From Streptomyces tanashiensis (GTDB taxonomy: Bacteria > Actinomycetota > Actinomycetes > Streptomycetales > Streptomycetaceae): a stretch of 64,000 bases of DNA. The notes beneath the pieces are model-generated. The model did not search any database, was not told the origin of the DNA, and was given only the letters and a program-made list of their open reading frames with translations. How positions within the stretch are numbered: the first letter of the stretch is position 1; each line of letters opens with the position of its first letter. The stretch covers positions 124,001-188,000 of the forward strand of contig NZ_BMRZ01000014.1 of NCBI RefSeq assembly GCF_014648895.1. The letters run 5' to 3'. The position numbers and the translations under genes were made by a program. Positions 31,339 to 38,348 of this stretch are shown here, piece by piece.

Positions 31339-32072
31339 GCGGGGCGTCCTTCCGGTCGCAGGAGGGGCGGGTGGAGGGTCGTGGCCTCGCCCGCCCGGTA
31401 GAGAGCGGCCGGTTTCCCCCGTCCGCCGGTGAGGCGCGGCGGTCCTTCCACGGCCTGGACGAAGCCGGGCGTGGTGAGGACCTTGCGCCGGAAGTTGGGG
31501 CGGTCGAGTTCGACGCCCCAGACCGTCTCGTAGACCTGCCGCAGCTCGCCGAGGGTGAACTCGGGCGGGCAGAAGGCGGTCGCGAGGCAGGTGTACTCGA
31601 GCTTGGCGCCGACCCGTTCGTGGGCGTCGGCGAGGATCCGGTCGTGGTCGAAGGCGAGGTGCCCGTGCGTCCCGTACGGGATCCACCGGGCCTGGGCCGC
31701 GTCGCCGCCGCCGCGCGGTTCGGGCGGATCGGGCACGAGCGCGGTGAAGGCGACGGAGACGACCCGCATCCTCGGGTCGCGGTCCGGTTCGGTGTAGGTG
31801 CGGAGCTGTTCGAGGTGGAGGCCGGCGACGGTGGCCTCGGAGAGCCCGGTCTCCTCGGCGAGTTCGCGGCGGGCGGCCGCTTCCGCGGACTCGCGGGGCA
31901 GCACGAATCCGCCGGGCAGGGCCCACGCGCCCGCGTAGGGCTCCTGGCCGCGCTCGACGAGCAGGACGTGGAGGCGCTCCTCGCGGAGGGTGAGGACGGC
32001 GAGGTCGACGGTGACGGCGAAGGGCGCGAAGGCGTACGGGTCGTAGCCCTCGGGGGCGCGGGGTGTGGTCAT
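31335..32072 (-). CDS. nrtR: Nudix-domain NAD regulator, NrtR type
   Basis: A 245-residue protein with an N-terminal Nudix domain and a C-terminal winged helix, the NrtR architecture that represses NAD genes and is released by ADP-ribose. The Nudix box is intact (G-x5-E-x7-RELAEETGL, about residues 54-76), so hydrolase activity may be retained. The wing/helix part is FTLGELRQVYETVWGVELDRPNFRRKVL (about 177-204), the DNA-binding pattern of the family. It overlaps nadR by four bases upstream and the hydrolase gene by four bases downstream. It probably binds the palindrome at 33316-33328. Confidence 0.9.
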   Translation of the reverse strand: MTTPRAPEGYDPYAFAPFAVTVDLAVLTLREERLHVLLVERGQEPYAGAWALPGGFVLPRESAEAAARRELAEETGLSEATVAGLHLEQLRTYTEPDRDPRMRVVSVAFTALVPDPPEPRGGGDAAQARWIPYGTHGHLAFDHDRILADAHERVGAKLEYTCLATAFCPPEFTLGELRQVYETVWGVELDRPNFRRKVLTTPGFVQAVEGPPRLTGGRGKPAALYRAGEATTLHPPLLRPEGRPA

Positions 32073-33118
32073 CGTCGCTCCGGCGGGGTGTCGGTGAGGT
32101 GCCAGCCCTCGGCGAGCAGTCCGTCGACGGCGGCGACGGCGGCCGCGAGGCGCTCCTCGTGGGGGCCGGTGAGGACGGCCGTGCGGCGGCCGGTGTGGGC
32201 GAGCTGGGTGAGGAGGCGTGCGGTCATCCAGGGCCGCAGGTGCTCCCCGTCGGGCGGCCCCGCGTGCTCGGCCGTGACGCCCCGGTGGTCGGTAAGGAGC
32301 CAGAGGCGCTGCCGTCCGTGGGCGGCGATCTCGCCGGTGGCGGGGCTGGTGGTGCCCGTGTACCGCTCGTGCCGGATGGTGGCGGCGAAGGCGTCGGTGT
32401 CGCAGAAGAGGACGGGCGAGCCGTCCCGTGCGGCCTCCTCCTCCAGTTCGGCCTGGCGCTGGGCGATGACGGGGAAGTCGGAGGAGCGGAGGGTGACGTC
32501 GGACGGGTCGGCGGCGGGGTGCGCGGCGCGGAGTTCGGCGAGCCTGAGCGCGCCGTACGCGCGCGCGTAGTCCGGTACGCAGCGCGTGCGGGTCCAGACG
32601 CCGCCGCGCCGCCGGTAGTGGTCGGCGAGGGCGCGGGCCATGGTGGTGGTGCCGGTGGACTCGGCTCCGAGGACGACGATCCGCAGGGTGAGCGCGGCCC
32701 GTACCGGCGGCTCCAGGAGGTCCCAGTGGCCGGCGGGGTCCGCGCGGACGGCGGCGTCGGTGAGGGGGAGGGCCCGGTCGCCGAGGACGGTCTCGGCACC
32801 GAGGCGACGGCCCAGCCCCGCCCCGGACGGCTCCGTGGTGAAGACGGCGTCGACGGGCTCGGGGACGGCGGCTCTGAGGGCGGCCGCGGGGGCTTCGGGA
32901 TCGGAGGCGTCGTCGACGGCGCCGACGACGAGGACGTCGGGGTGGATCTCGCGCATCCAGGCGAGCCGGTCGTCCAGGGGGAGGCTCTCGGCGGCGGAGG
33001 CGCGGACGAGCACGGTGAGGCGCTCGCAGCGGTCGCGCGCGGTGCGGACGAGGTGGTGGTGGCCGGCGTGCGGCGGATGGAACCTGCCGGGGACGAGGCC
33101 GTGGCCGTAGCGCTTCAT
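32069..33118 (-). CDS. nadR: NadR-like NMN adenylyltransferase/ribosylnicotinamide-kinase-type protein
   Basis: A 349-residue NAD-salvage protein. The N-terminal nucleotidyltransferase domain has GRFHPPHAGHHHLVRTA (the HxGH motif) and a later LPLTDAAVRADPAGHW, in place of the SxTxxR segment of classic NadR. The C-terminal kinase-type domain starts near residue 145; its P-loop reads GAESTGTTTMARAL, with Thr where the catalytic Lys (GxxxxGKST) normally is. FCDTDAFAATIRHERYTG follows as in AAA_28/NadR kinases. The start overlaps the small ORF 33115-33300. The missing Lys leaves the kinase activity in doubt. Confidence 0.9.
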   Translation of the reverse strand: MKRYGHGLVPGRFHPPHAGHHHLVRTARDRCERLTVLVRASAAESLPLDDRLAWMREIHPDVLVVGAVDDASDPEAPAAALRAAVPEPVDAVFTTEPSGAGLGRRLGAETVLGDRALPLTDAAVRADPAGHWDLLEPPVRAALTLRIVVLGAESTGTTTMARALADHYRRRGGVWTRTRCVPDYARAYGALRLAELRAAHPAADPSDVTLRSSDFPVIAQRQAELEEEAARDGSPVLFCDTDAFAATIRHERYTGTTSPATGEIAAHGRQRLWLLTDHRGVTAEHAGPPDGEHLRPWMTARLLTQLAHTGRRTAVLTGPHEERLAAAVAAVDGLLAEGWHLTDTPPERR

Positions 33119-33300
33119 ATCGCCGCCTCGGGGCGTACCGCGGGGGTGCGGGTCCTCACCGCCCCCGCCGTGAGCGGGCCGTCGGAGCCTGGTCCACCCC
33201 CGTGGGTCCAGGTCCGCCGGCCGTGCGCGGCGGGGGCGGTGAGGACGGTCTGCGGGCCGGCGTCGGAACGCGACGGTCCGGCCGTGTCTGCGAGGCTCAC
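33115..33300 (-). CDS. Small ORF leading the nadR operon
   Basis: A 61-codon ORF beginning with GTG at 33300. It has a perfect Shine-Dalgarno (AAGGAGG) 5 bases upstream, and its stop overlaps the nadR start (ATGA, 33115-33118). This is the arrangement of a translated, coupled leader gene. The peptide (VSLADTAGPSRSDAG...) is low-complexity, Arg/Gly/Thr/Pro-rich, with no recognised domain, so it could be a leader peptide or a decayed gene. An in-frame ATG at 33321 would lie on or before the predicted transcript start and is rejected. Confidence 0.5.
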   Translation of the reverse strand: MSLADTAGPSRSDAGPQTVLTAPAAHGRRTWTHGGGPGSDGPLTAGAVRTRTPAVRPEAAI

Positions 33301-33315
33301 ACCCGCCTCCTTAAG

Positions 33316-33328
33316 AGTCATATTGACT
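33316..33328. promoter_or_regulatory. Perfect palindromic operator, probable NrtR site
   Basis: AGTCATATTGACT (33316-33328): AGTCA and its complement TGACT around a TAT spacer, within partly symmetric flanks (33312-33331). It overlaps the -10 element of the nadR operon, a typical repressor position. Assignment to NrtR rests on the nrtR gene in the same operon; the family's consensus was not checked. Confidence 0.7.
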
Positions 33329-33355
33329 ATAAAGGCTGCCGGGCCGCGGCCACAA
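33326..33355 (-). promoter_or_regulatory. Promoter of the nadR-nrtR operon
   Basis: On the minus strand a -35 TTGTGG (33350-33355) and a -10 TATAGT (33326-33331) are separated by 18 bases, giving transcription from about 33318 toward the AAGGAGG of the small ORF. The match to the -10 consensus is 5 of 6. The operator palindrome covers the -10. Confidence 0.65.
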
Positions 33356-33397
33356 GGCCGGGCGCGCGGAACCCCGCGTCCGGGCGCGGAACACGGA

Positions 33398-33430
33398 GAA
33401 GCCCGTGACCGCCGGGCGGTCACGGGCTTC
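33398..33430. terminator. Hairpin terminator between rluB and the nadR operon
   Basis: GAAGCCCGTGACCGC (33398-33412) pairs perfectly with its complement (33416-33430) around a 3-base loop, just downstream of rluB and upstream of the nadR promoter. Confidence 0.85.
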
Positions 33431-33452
33431 CTCGGAGAGCGGCAACAGGGCC

Positions 33453-34769
33453 TTACATGCCGACTTCCTTCATCAGCATGCCGACCTCGGTGTTGGTGAG
33501 ACGGCGCAGCCAGCCCGACTTCTGGTCGCCCAGGGCGATCGGGCCGAAGGCGGTGCGGACCAGCTTCTCGACCGGGAAGCCCGCCTCGGCGAGCATCCGG
33601 CGCACGATGTGCTTCCGGCCCTCGTGGAGGGTGACCTCGACCAGGTAGTTCTTGCCGGTCTGCTCGACCACGCGGAAGTGGTCGGCGCGGGCGTAGCCGT
33701 CCTCCAGCTCGATGCCGTCCTTCAGGCGCCTGCCGACCTCGCGGGGCAGCGGGCCGGTGATGGCGGCCAGGTACGTCTTCTTCACGCCGTACTTCGGGTG
33801 CGTGAGGCGGTGGGCCAGCTCACCGTGGTTGGTGAGCAGGATGATGCCCTCGGTCTCCGTGTCGAGCCGGCCGACGTGGAACAGCCGGGTCTCGCGGTTG
33901 GTGACGTAGTCGCCGAGGCACTGGCGGCCGTCCGGGTCCTCCATGGTGGAGACGACACCGGCCGGCTTGTTCAGCGCGAAGAAGAGGTACGACTGGGTGG
34001 CGACGGTCAGGCCGTCCACCTTGATCTCGTCCTTCTCCGGGTCGACGCGCTTGCCCTGCTCCAGGACGATCTCGCCGTTGACCTCGACACGGGCCTGCTC
34101 GATGAGCTCCTCGCAGGCGCGCCGCGAGCCCATGCCGGCGCGGGCGAGGACCTTCTGCAGCCGCTCGCCCTCCTGCTCGGCGCCGGGGAAGGTCTTGGGG
34201 GTCTTGATCTGCGGCCGGTCCGCGTACCGCTCCCGGTTGCGCTCCTCGATCCTGGCGTCGAGCTCGCGCGAACGGGCCGGGGCCTGACGCTGCCCGTGCG
34301 GGCCACGACGGGGCGGGGTGCCGCCCTGGGGGGCCTTGGGGCCGCCCTTGGCGCCGCCGCGGGCCGCGGAGCCGCGACCCTTCCGCGGGGCCTCGGTCGG
34401 GCCGCTCACGTCGTAGGAGCGCTCCTCGGGACGAGGCCGGCGCGGGTTGCTCTGGCGCTTCTGGTCGTCACGGCCGCCACCGCCCTGGTAGCCGCCACCG
34501 CCGCCACCCTGGTAGCCGCCACCGCTGCCGCCGCGGCCACCGCCGCTGCCGCCCCGGTAACCGCCACCGCCGGAGCCGGAGCCCCCGCTGCCGCCCCGGT
34601 AGCCGCCGCCACCGGAGCCGGAGCCGGAGCCACCGCCGGAGCCCCGGTAACCGCCGCCGGAGCCGCTGCCACCACGGCCGCCGCCGCTGCTGCCGCCGCG
34701 GCCGCCGCTGTTGCCACCACGGCTCCCGCCGTTGTTTCCGCTGCTGTTCCTGCCGCTGCTGCTTCGCAT
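33453..34769 (-). CDS. rluB: 23S rRNA pseudouridine synthase, RsuA/RluB family
   Basis: 438 residues; the ATG at 34769 overlaps the scpB stop (TGATG). The first 150 residues are a disordered, Gly/Ser/Arg-rich region of repeated SGGGGYRG and SGGRGG units, then basic. The S4 RNA-binding domain starts near residue 192 (ERLQKVLARAGMGSRRACEELI). The synthase domain has GRLDTETEGIILLTNHGELAHRLTHP, with the catalytic Asp in GRLD. RluB isomerises U2605-equivalent in the large-subunit rRNA. The arrangement scpA-scpB-rluB matches M. tuberculosis Rv1709-Rv1711. The Gly-rich extension is unusually long. Confidence 0.94.
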   Translation of the reverse strand: MRSSSGRNSSGNNGGSRGGNSGGRGGSSGGGRGGSGSGGGYRGSGGGSGSGSGGGGYRGGSGGSGSGGGGYRGGSGGGRGGSGGGYQGGGGGGYQGGGGRDDQKRQSNPRRPRPEERSYDVSGPTEAPRKGRGSAARGGAKGGPKAPQGGTPPRRGPHGQRQAPARSRELDARIEERNRERYADRPQIKTPKTFPGAEQEGERLQKVLARAGMGSRRACEELIEQARVEVNGEIVLEQGKRVDPEKDEIKVDGLTVATQSYLFFALNKPAGVVSTMEDPDGRQCLGDYVTNRETRLFHVGRLDTETEGIILLTNHGELAHRLTHPKYGVKKTYLAAITGPLPREVGRRLKDGIELEDGYARADHFRVVEQTGKNYLVEVTLHEGRKHIVRRMLAEAGFPVEKLVRTAFGPIALGDQKSGWLRRLTNTEVGMLMKEVGM

Positions 34770-35371
34770 CAAACTTCCGTCTTGTCGTCGTCCTCACGAT
34801 CCGGCGCATCCGGATCGAACGACGGAACCCCTTCCAGCGAGTCCGGCTCGACCGCCTCCGCCTCGGGGAGGAAGGGCGCGAGCTCGGGGAGTTCGTCCAG
34901 GCCTCGCAGGCCCATCCGCTCCAGGAAGTAGTTCGTCGTCCTGTACAGGATCGCACCTGTTTCGGGTTCCGCGCCCGCCTCCTCCACCAGACCCCGCTGG
35001 AGGAGGGTCCGCATCACCCCGTCGCAGTTGACTCCGCGGACCGCGGAGACCCGGGAACGGCTGACCGGCTGGCGGTACGCGACGACCGCGAGGGTCTCCA
35101 GGGCCGCCTGGGTGAGCCGTGCCTGCTGCCCCTCCAGGACGAAGGCCTCGACGGCGGGGGCGAAGGCGGCCCGGGTGTAGTAGCGCCAGCCGCCGGCCAC
35201 CCGCCGCAGCTCGAAGCCCCGGCCCTGGGAGGTGTACTCGTCGGCCAGCTCGTGGAGGGCGTCGGCCACCTCGCGCGGGGTGCGCTCCAGGACCTTGGCG
35301 AGGTGGGCCTCGGTGGCGGGCTCGTCGACGACCATGAGGACGGCTTCGAGGGCGGGCTTGAGGTCGCTCAT
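34769..35371 (-). CDS. scpB: Segregation and condensation protein B
   Basis: A 200-residue ScpB of the SMC-ScpA-ScpB condensin. ATG 35371 overlaps the scpA stop by four bases; a longer opening would sit inside scpA. Two winged-helix domains are recognisable (LKPALEAVLMVVDEPATEAHLAKVL and AALETLAVVAYRQPVSRSRVSAVRGVNCDGVMRTL). An acidic C-terminal tail follows (DREDDDKTEV). It binds ScpA to regulate the SMC ATPase in chromosome compaction. Confidence 0.95.
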   Translation of the reverse strand: MSDLKPALEAVLMVVDEPATEAHLAKVLERTPREVADALHELADEYTSQGRGFELRRVAGGWRYYTRAAFAPAVEAFVLEGQQARLTQAALETLAVVAYRQPVSRSRVSAVRGVNCDGVMRTLLQRGLVEEAGAEPETGAILYRTTNYFLERMGLRGLDELPELAPFLPEAEAVEPDSLEGVPSFDPDAPDREDDDKTEV

Positions 35372-36324
35372 GCGGTGGCCTCCTGGTCGAATTCGTCGGT
35401 CACGGCCGCGGCCGGGTCGGTCTCCCCGCCGGTCCAGGAGACCGTGAGGTCCCCGAGGGCGGTCTCCTGGTCGAGGGCGACGGCCTTCTCCCGGTAGAGC
35501 TCCAGGAGGGCGAGGAAGCGCGCGACGACGGTGAGGGTGTCGCCGGCGTCCTCGATCAGCTCCCGGAAGACGGCCGTCCCGCGCTCGCGGAGCAGCGCGA
35601 CGACCACCGCCGCCTGGTCCCGGACGCTGACGAGCGGGGCGTGGATGTGGTCCACGTACACCTGGGGCTCGGCCTTGGGCTGCATGGCCTTGACGGCGAG
35701 CCTGGCGAAGCCCTCGGCGCCGATGGAGATGACGACCTCGGGGAGCAGCTCGGCGTGGTGGGGTTCGAGTCCGACGGTACGGGGGTGGCGGCGGCCCTCG
35801 GCCTCCCACCGCTCCTCGAAGATCGCGGCGATCCGCTTGTACGCGCGGTACTGGAGGAGGCGGGCGAAGAGCAGGTCGCGGGCCTCCAGGAGGGCGAGGT
35901 CGGCCTCGTCCTCCACCTCGGCGGCGGGGAGCAGCCGGGCGGCCTTGAGGTCGAGCAGGGTGGCGGCGACGACGAGGAACTCGGTGGTCTGGTCGAGGTC
36001 CCCGTCGGGCCCGAGGGCCCGCAGGTGGGCCATGAACTCGTCGGTGACCTGGGAGAGGGCGACCTCGGTGACGTCGAGCTTGTGCTTGGTGATCAGCTGG
36101 AGGAGCAGATCGAAGGGCCCCTCGAAGTTCGAGAGACGCACGGTGAACCGCCCGTCCCCGACCTCGTCCCCCGCGGCCCCGGCCCCCGCCGGCGGGGGTT
36201 CGTCGGCGGGTGCGGTCGGGAGGACACCCGGCACCGGCGCCTCCGCCTCCGCCGGCTCGCCCGGGCCGCGGCCCAGAAGGCGGCGGCGCGGCGGGCGGGA
36301 CGTTTCGTCAGGGGCGTGGTGCAT
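35368..36324 (-). CDS. scpA: Segregation and condensation protein A
   Basis: A 318-residue kleisin subunit of the SMC complex. A Pro/Glu-rich 55-residue N-terminal extension precedes the conserved start FTVRLSNFEGPFDLLLQLI. The neck-binding helix and linker run to LLDLKAARLLPAAEVEDEADLALLEARDLL. The C-terminal winged helix includes RERGTAVFRELIEDAGDTLTVVARFLALLELYREKAVAL. It bridges SMC heads with ScpB. Co-transcription with an RHH/ParA pair links condensation with segregation. Confidence 0.95.
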   Translation of the reverse strand: MHHAPDETSRPPRRRLLGRGPGEPAEAEAPVPGVLPTAPADEPPPAGAGAAGDEVGDGRFTVRLSNFEGPFDLLLQLITKHKLDVTEVALSQVTDEFMAHLRALGPDGDLDQTTEFLVVAATLLDLKAARLLPAAEVEDEADLALLEARDLLFARLLQYRAYKRIAAIFEERWEAEGRRHPRTVGLEPHHAELLPEVVISIGAEGFARLAVKAMQPKAEPQVYVDHIHAPLVSVRDQAAVVVALLRERGTAVFRELIEDAGDTLTVVARFLALLELYREKAVALDQETALGDLTVSWTGGETDPAAAVTDEFDQEATA

Positions 36325-36370
36325 GGGGGTCCAGGGGGGAACGAGGAGAACGGCAGCCCGCAGGCTACCG

Positions 36371-36877
36371 TCAGCGACCGCGCAGACGGCGGACGAGGAT
36401 GCTCGCGTCGCCGCGGGACTCCAGGTCCGCCAGGACGACCGCGACGGCCTCCCGGACGATCCGGCCCCGGTCGACGGCGAGACCGTGCTCGCCGCGCAGC
36501 ACGAGCCGGGCGTGCTCCAGGTCCATCAGCTCCTCGGCGGAGACGTAGACCGTGATCTTCTCGTCGTGGCGCTCGCGGCCGCTGGGCCGCCGGTTCGCGG
36601 TGCGGCCGCCGCGCCGCCGGGCCGCCGCCGCGGGGGCGGGCACCGAGGCGGTGGGGGCGGCCTTGGGGGCCGGTCCCTCGGGCTCGGCCGTCCGCGCGCG
36701 GGGTTCCGCGGCCTCGGAGTCCGCCGCGGTGTGCTCCGCGGAGCCCTCGGCCGCCGCCGTGTCGCTCTCGGCAGCCGGTGCCGGGACCGCCCGGCGGGGT
36801 GCGGACGCCTGGAGCGCCGTCCCCCCGGTCGTACGGAAGAGTTCGTCGGCTCCGGGCAGACTCACTCGGCGTGACAC
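36371..36877 (-). CDS. RHH-like protein partner of ParA
   Basis: A 168-residue protein. Residues 1-100 are a low-complexity Ala/Glu/Pro-rich region. The C-terminal 65 residues (EKITVYVSAEELMDLEHARLVLRGEHGLAVDRGRIVREAVAVVLADLESRG) look like a ribbon-helix-helix DNA-binding domain: a beta strand of alternating residues, then two helices. It overlaps the ParA gene by 16 bp and precedes scpA. RHH proteins are typical ParB-like partners of ParA ATPases in small partition systems. The function has not been reported to my knowledge. Confidence 0.78.
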   Translation of the reverse strand: MSRRVSLPGADELFRTTGGTALQASAPRRAVPAPAAESDTAAAEGSAEHTAADSEAAEPRARTAEPEGPAPKAAPTASVPAPAAAARRRGGRTANRRPSGRERHDEKITVYVSAEELMDLEHARLVLRGEHGLAVDRGRIVREAVAVVLADLESRGDASILVRRLRGR

Positions 36878-37995
36878 CGGGCGAGCACCTCCCTGGCGAG
36901 CTGACGGTAGGCGGCGGCGCCCACGGAGTTGGAGGCGTACGTGGTGATGGGCTCGCCGGCGACCGTGGTCTCCGGGAAGCGCACGGTCCGCCCGATGACC
37001 GTGTGGTACACGTGGTCGTCGAAGGCCTCGACGACGCGCGCGAGGACCTCACGGCTGTGCACGGTCCGGGAGTCGTACATCGTGGCGAGGATGCCGTCGA
37101 GCTCCAGCTCGGGGTTGAGCCGCTCCTGGACCTTCTCGATGGTCTCGGTGAGCAGCGCGACTCCGCGCAGCGCGAAGAACTCGCATTCCAGCGGCACGAT
37201 GACCTTGTGAGCCGCCGTCAGGGCGTTCACGGTCAGCAGGCCGAGCGAGGGCTGACAGTCGATCACGATGTAGTCGTAGTCGTTCATCAGCGGCTTCAGG
37301 GCGCGCTGGAGCGTGGACTCGCGCGCGACCTCGCTGACCAGCTGGACTTCGGCGGCCGAGAGGTCGATGTTGCTCGGCAGCAGGTCCATGTTGGGCACGG
37401 CGGTCTTGAGGAGCACCTCGTCCGCCGACATGCCCCGCTCCATGAGCAGGTTGTAGACGGTGAGGTCGAGCTCCATCGGGTTCACGCCGAGGCCGACCGA
37501 CAGGGCTCCCTGCGGGTCGAAGTCGACGAGCAGCACCCGTCGTCCGTACTCCGCGAGCGCGGCACCCAGGTTGATGGTCGACGTGGTCTTGCCGACGCCG
37601 CCCTTCTGGTTGCACATCGCGATGATCTTCGCGGGTCCGTGGTCGGTCAGGGGACCCGGGATCGGGAAGTACGGCAGGGGCCGTCCGGTGGGGCCGATCC
37701 GCTCGCGGCGCTGGCGGGCAGCGTCGGGTGCGAGGGTGGCCGCGTACTCCGGGTCGGGCTCGTACTCGGCGTCGGGGTCGTAGAAGTGCCCCTCGGGCAC
37801 CTCGTCATAGGCGGCGAAGTGGGTGGACTCTCGGCCCATCTCGTTGCCGGCCGTGGCGTTCACGTGTAGGCCGTCCATCGTCTTCATCGTGTGGGCACTC
37901 GTCATGGGCTGGTGCGTCGCGAAGGTCCGCACCGCGACGGAGCCGATCGGGGCACCTGGCGCGCCGCTCCCGGGAGTAATTGTCGACTCATTCAC
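36862..37995 (-). CDS. ParA/MinD-family ATPase (orphan ParA)
   Basis: A 377-residue protein from the GTG at 37995 (AAGGAGG 11 bases upstream); ATG 38031 is an alternative. The first 100 residues are a poorly conserved extension. The deviant Walker A KGGVGKTT (about 142-149) and the following VLLVDFDPQGALSVGLG mark a ParA ATPase. The ATPase sandwich continues with YDYIVIDCQPSLGLLTVNALTAA and CEFFALRGVALL. It sits in the parA-scpA-scpB block like M. tuberculosis Rv1708, separate from the oriC-located parAB operon. Its partner is probably the 36371-36877 RHH protein. Confidence 0.94.
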   Translation of the reverse strand: MNESTITPGSGAPGAPIGSVAVRTFATHQPMTSAHTMKTMDGLHVNATAGNEMGRESTHFAAYDEVPEGHFYDPDAEYEPDPEYAATLAPDAARQRRERIGPTGRPLPYFPIPGPLTDHGPAKIIAMCNQKGGVGKTTSTINLGAALAEYGRRVLLVDFDPQGALSVGLGVNPMELDLTVYNLLMERGMSADEVLLKTAVPNMDLLPSNIDLSAAEVQLVSEVARESTLQRALKPLMNDYDYIVIDCQPSLGLLTVNALTAAHKVIVPLECEFFALRGVALLTETIEKVQERLNPELELDGILATMYDSRTVHSREVLARVVEAFDDHVYHTVIGRTVRFPETTVAGEPITTYASNSVGAAAYRQLAREVLARCHAE

Positions 37996-38348
37996 AAGTC
38001 GTCTTACCTCCTTGGATGTCACCAGGAACATTTATCGATAGGTCAGCGTGGCACCATGCCGACGGTTGGCGACTCTATGGCGTGTCACCGCTCCGCAGCA
38101 ACACAATCCGCCGGACCCGGCCCGATGTGTCGGCAACCGAACACCTCTCTGTCAAGGGTGCGCAGGCATGCATCCACACGTTTCAGGGGTGTGCGAAACG
38201 GTTAAAGGGTTACGTTCGAGGCGAGTTGCCCGAACGTTTCGGCGGGGCCGGAGACACGGCCGGCCGGACCTTGTCGAACAAGGTCCGGCCGGGTGCGTGA
38301 TATTGACGGCACGCGTTGACGGGGCCTCCGTCAAAGAGCCTTCGGGGG
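37996..38348. promoter_or_regulatory. Upstream region of the orphan parA operon with terminator and inverted repeat
   Basis: About 350 bp between ald and the orphan parA, with no ORF of normal coding character. It contains the ald terminator hairpin (38260-38292) and an imperfect inverted pair CGTTTC...GAAACG (about 38179-38201). The latter is close in sequence to, but does not match, the Streptomyces parS consensus GTTTCACGTGAAAC. A promoter for the leftward operon is expected here. Confidence 0.4.
38260..38292 (-). terminator. Terminator of ald
   Basis: A perfect 15-bp stem (CCGGCCGGACCTTGT, 38260-38274; complement 38278-38292) with a 3-base loop sits 56 bp downstream of the ald stop. Confidence 0.85.

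Noticed and set aside
33115..33423. A 102-codon version of the small ORF before nadR
   Set aside because: It would begin upstream of the predicted promoter and overlap the operator; the AAGGAGG-GTG at 33300 gives a much better start.
34470..34760. Tandem Gly-repeat DNA in rluB as a CRISPR-like array
   Set aside because: Repeat units are in-frame, variable Gly codons without regular spacers; it is coding low-complexity.
37996..38348. A parS site for ParA
   Set aside because: No copy of GTTTCACGTGAAAC or a close variant was seen; the CGTTTC/GAAACG pair has a 10-base spacer.
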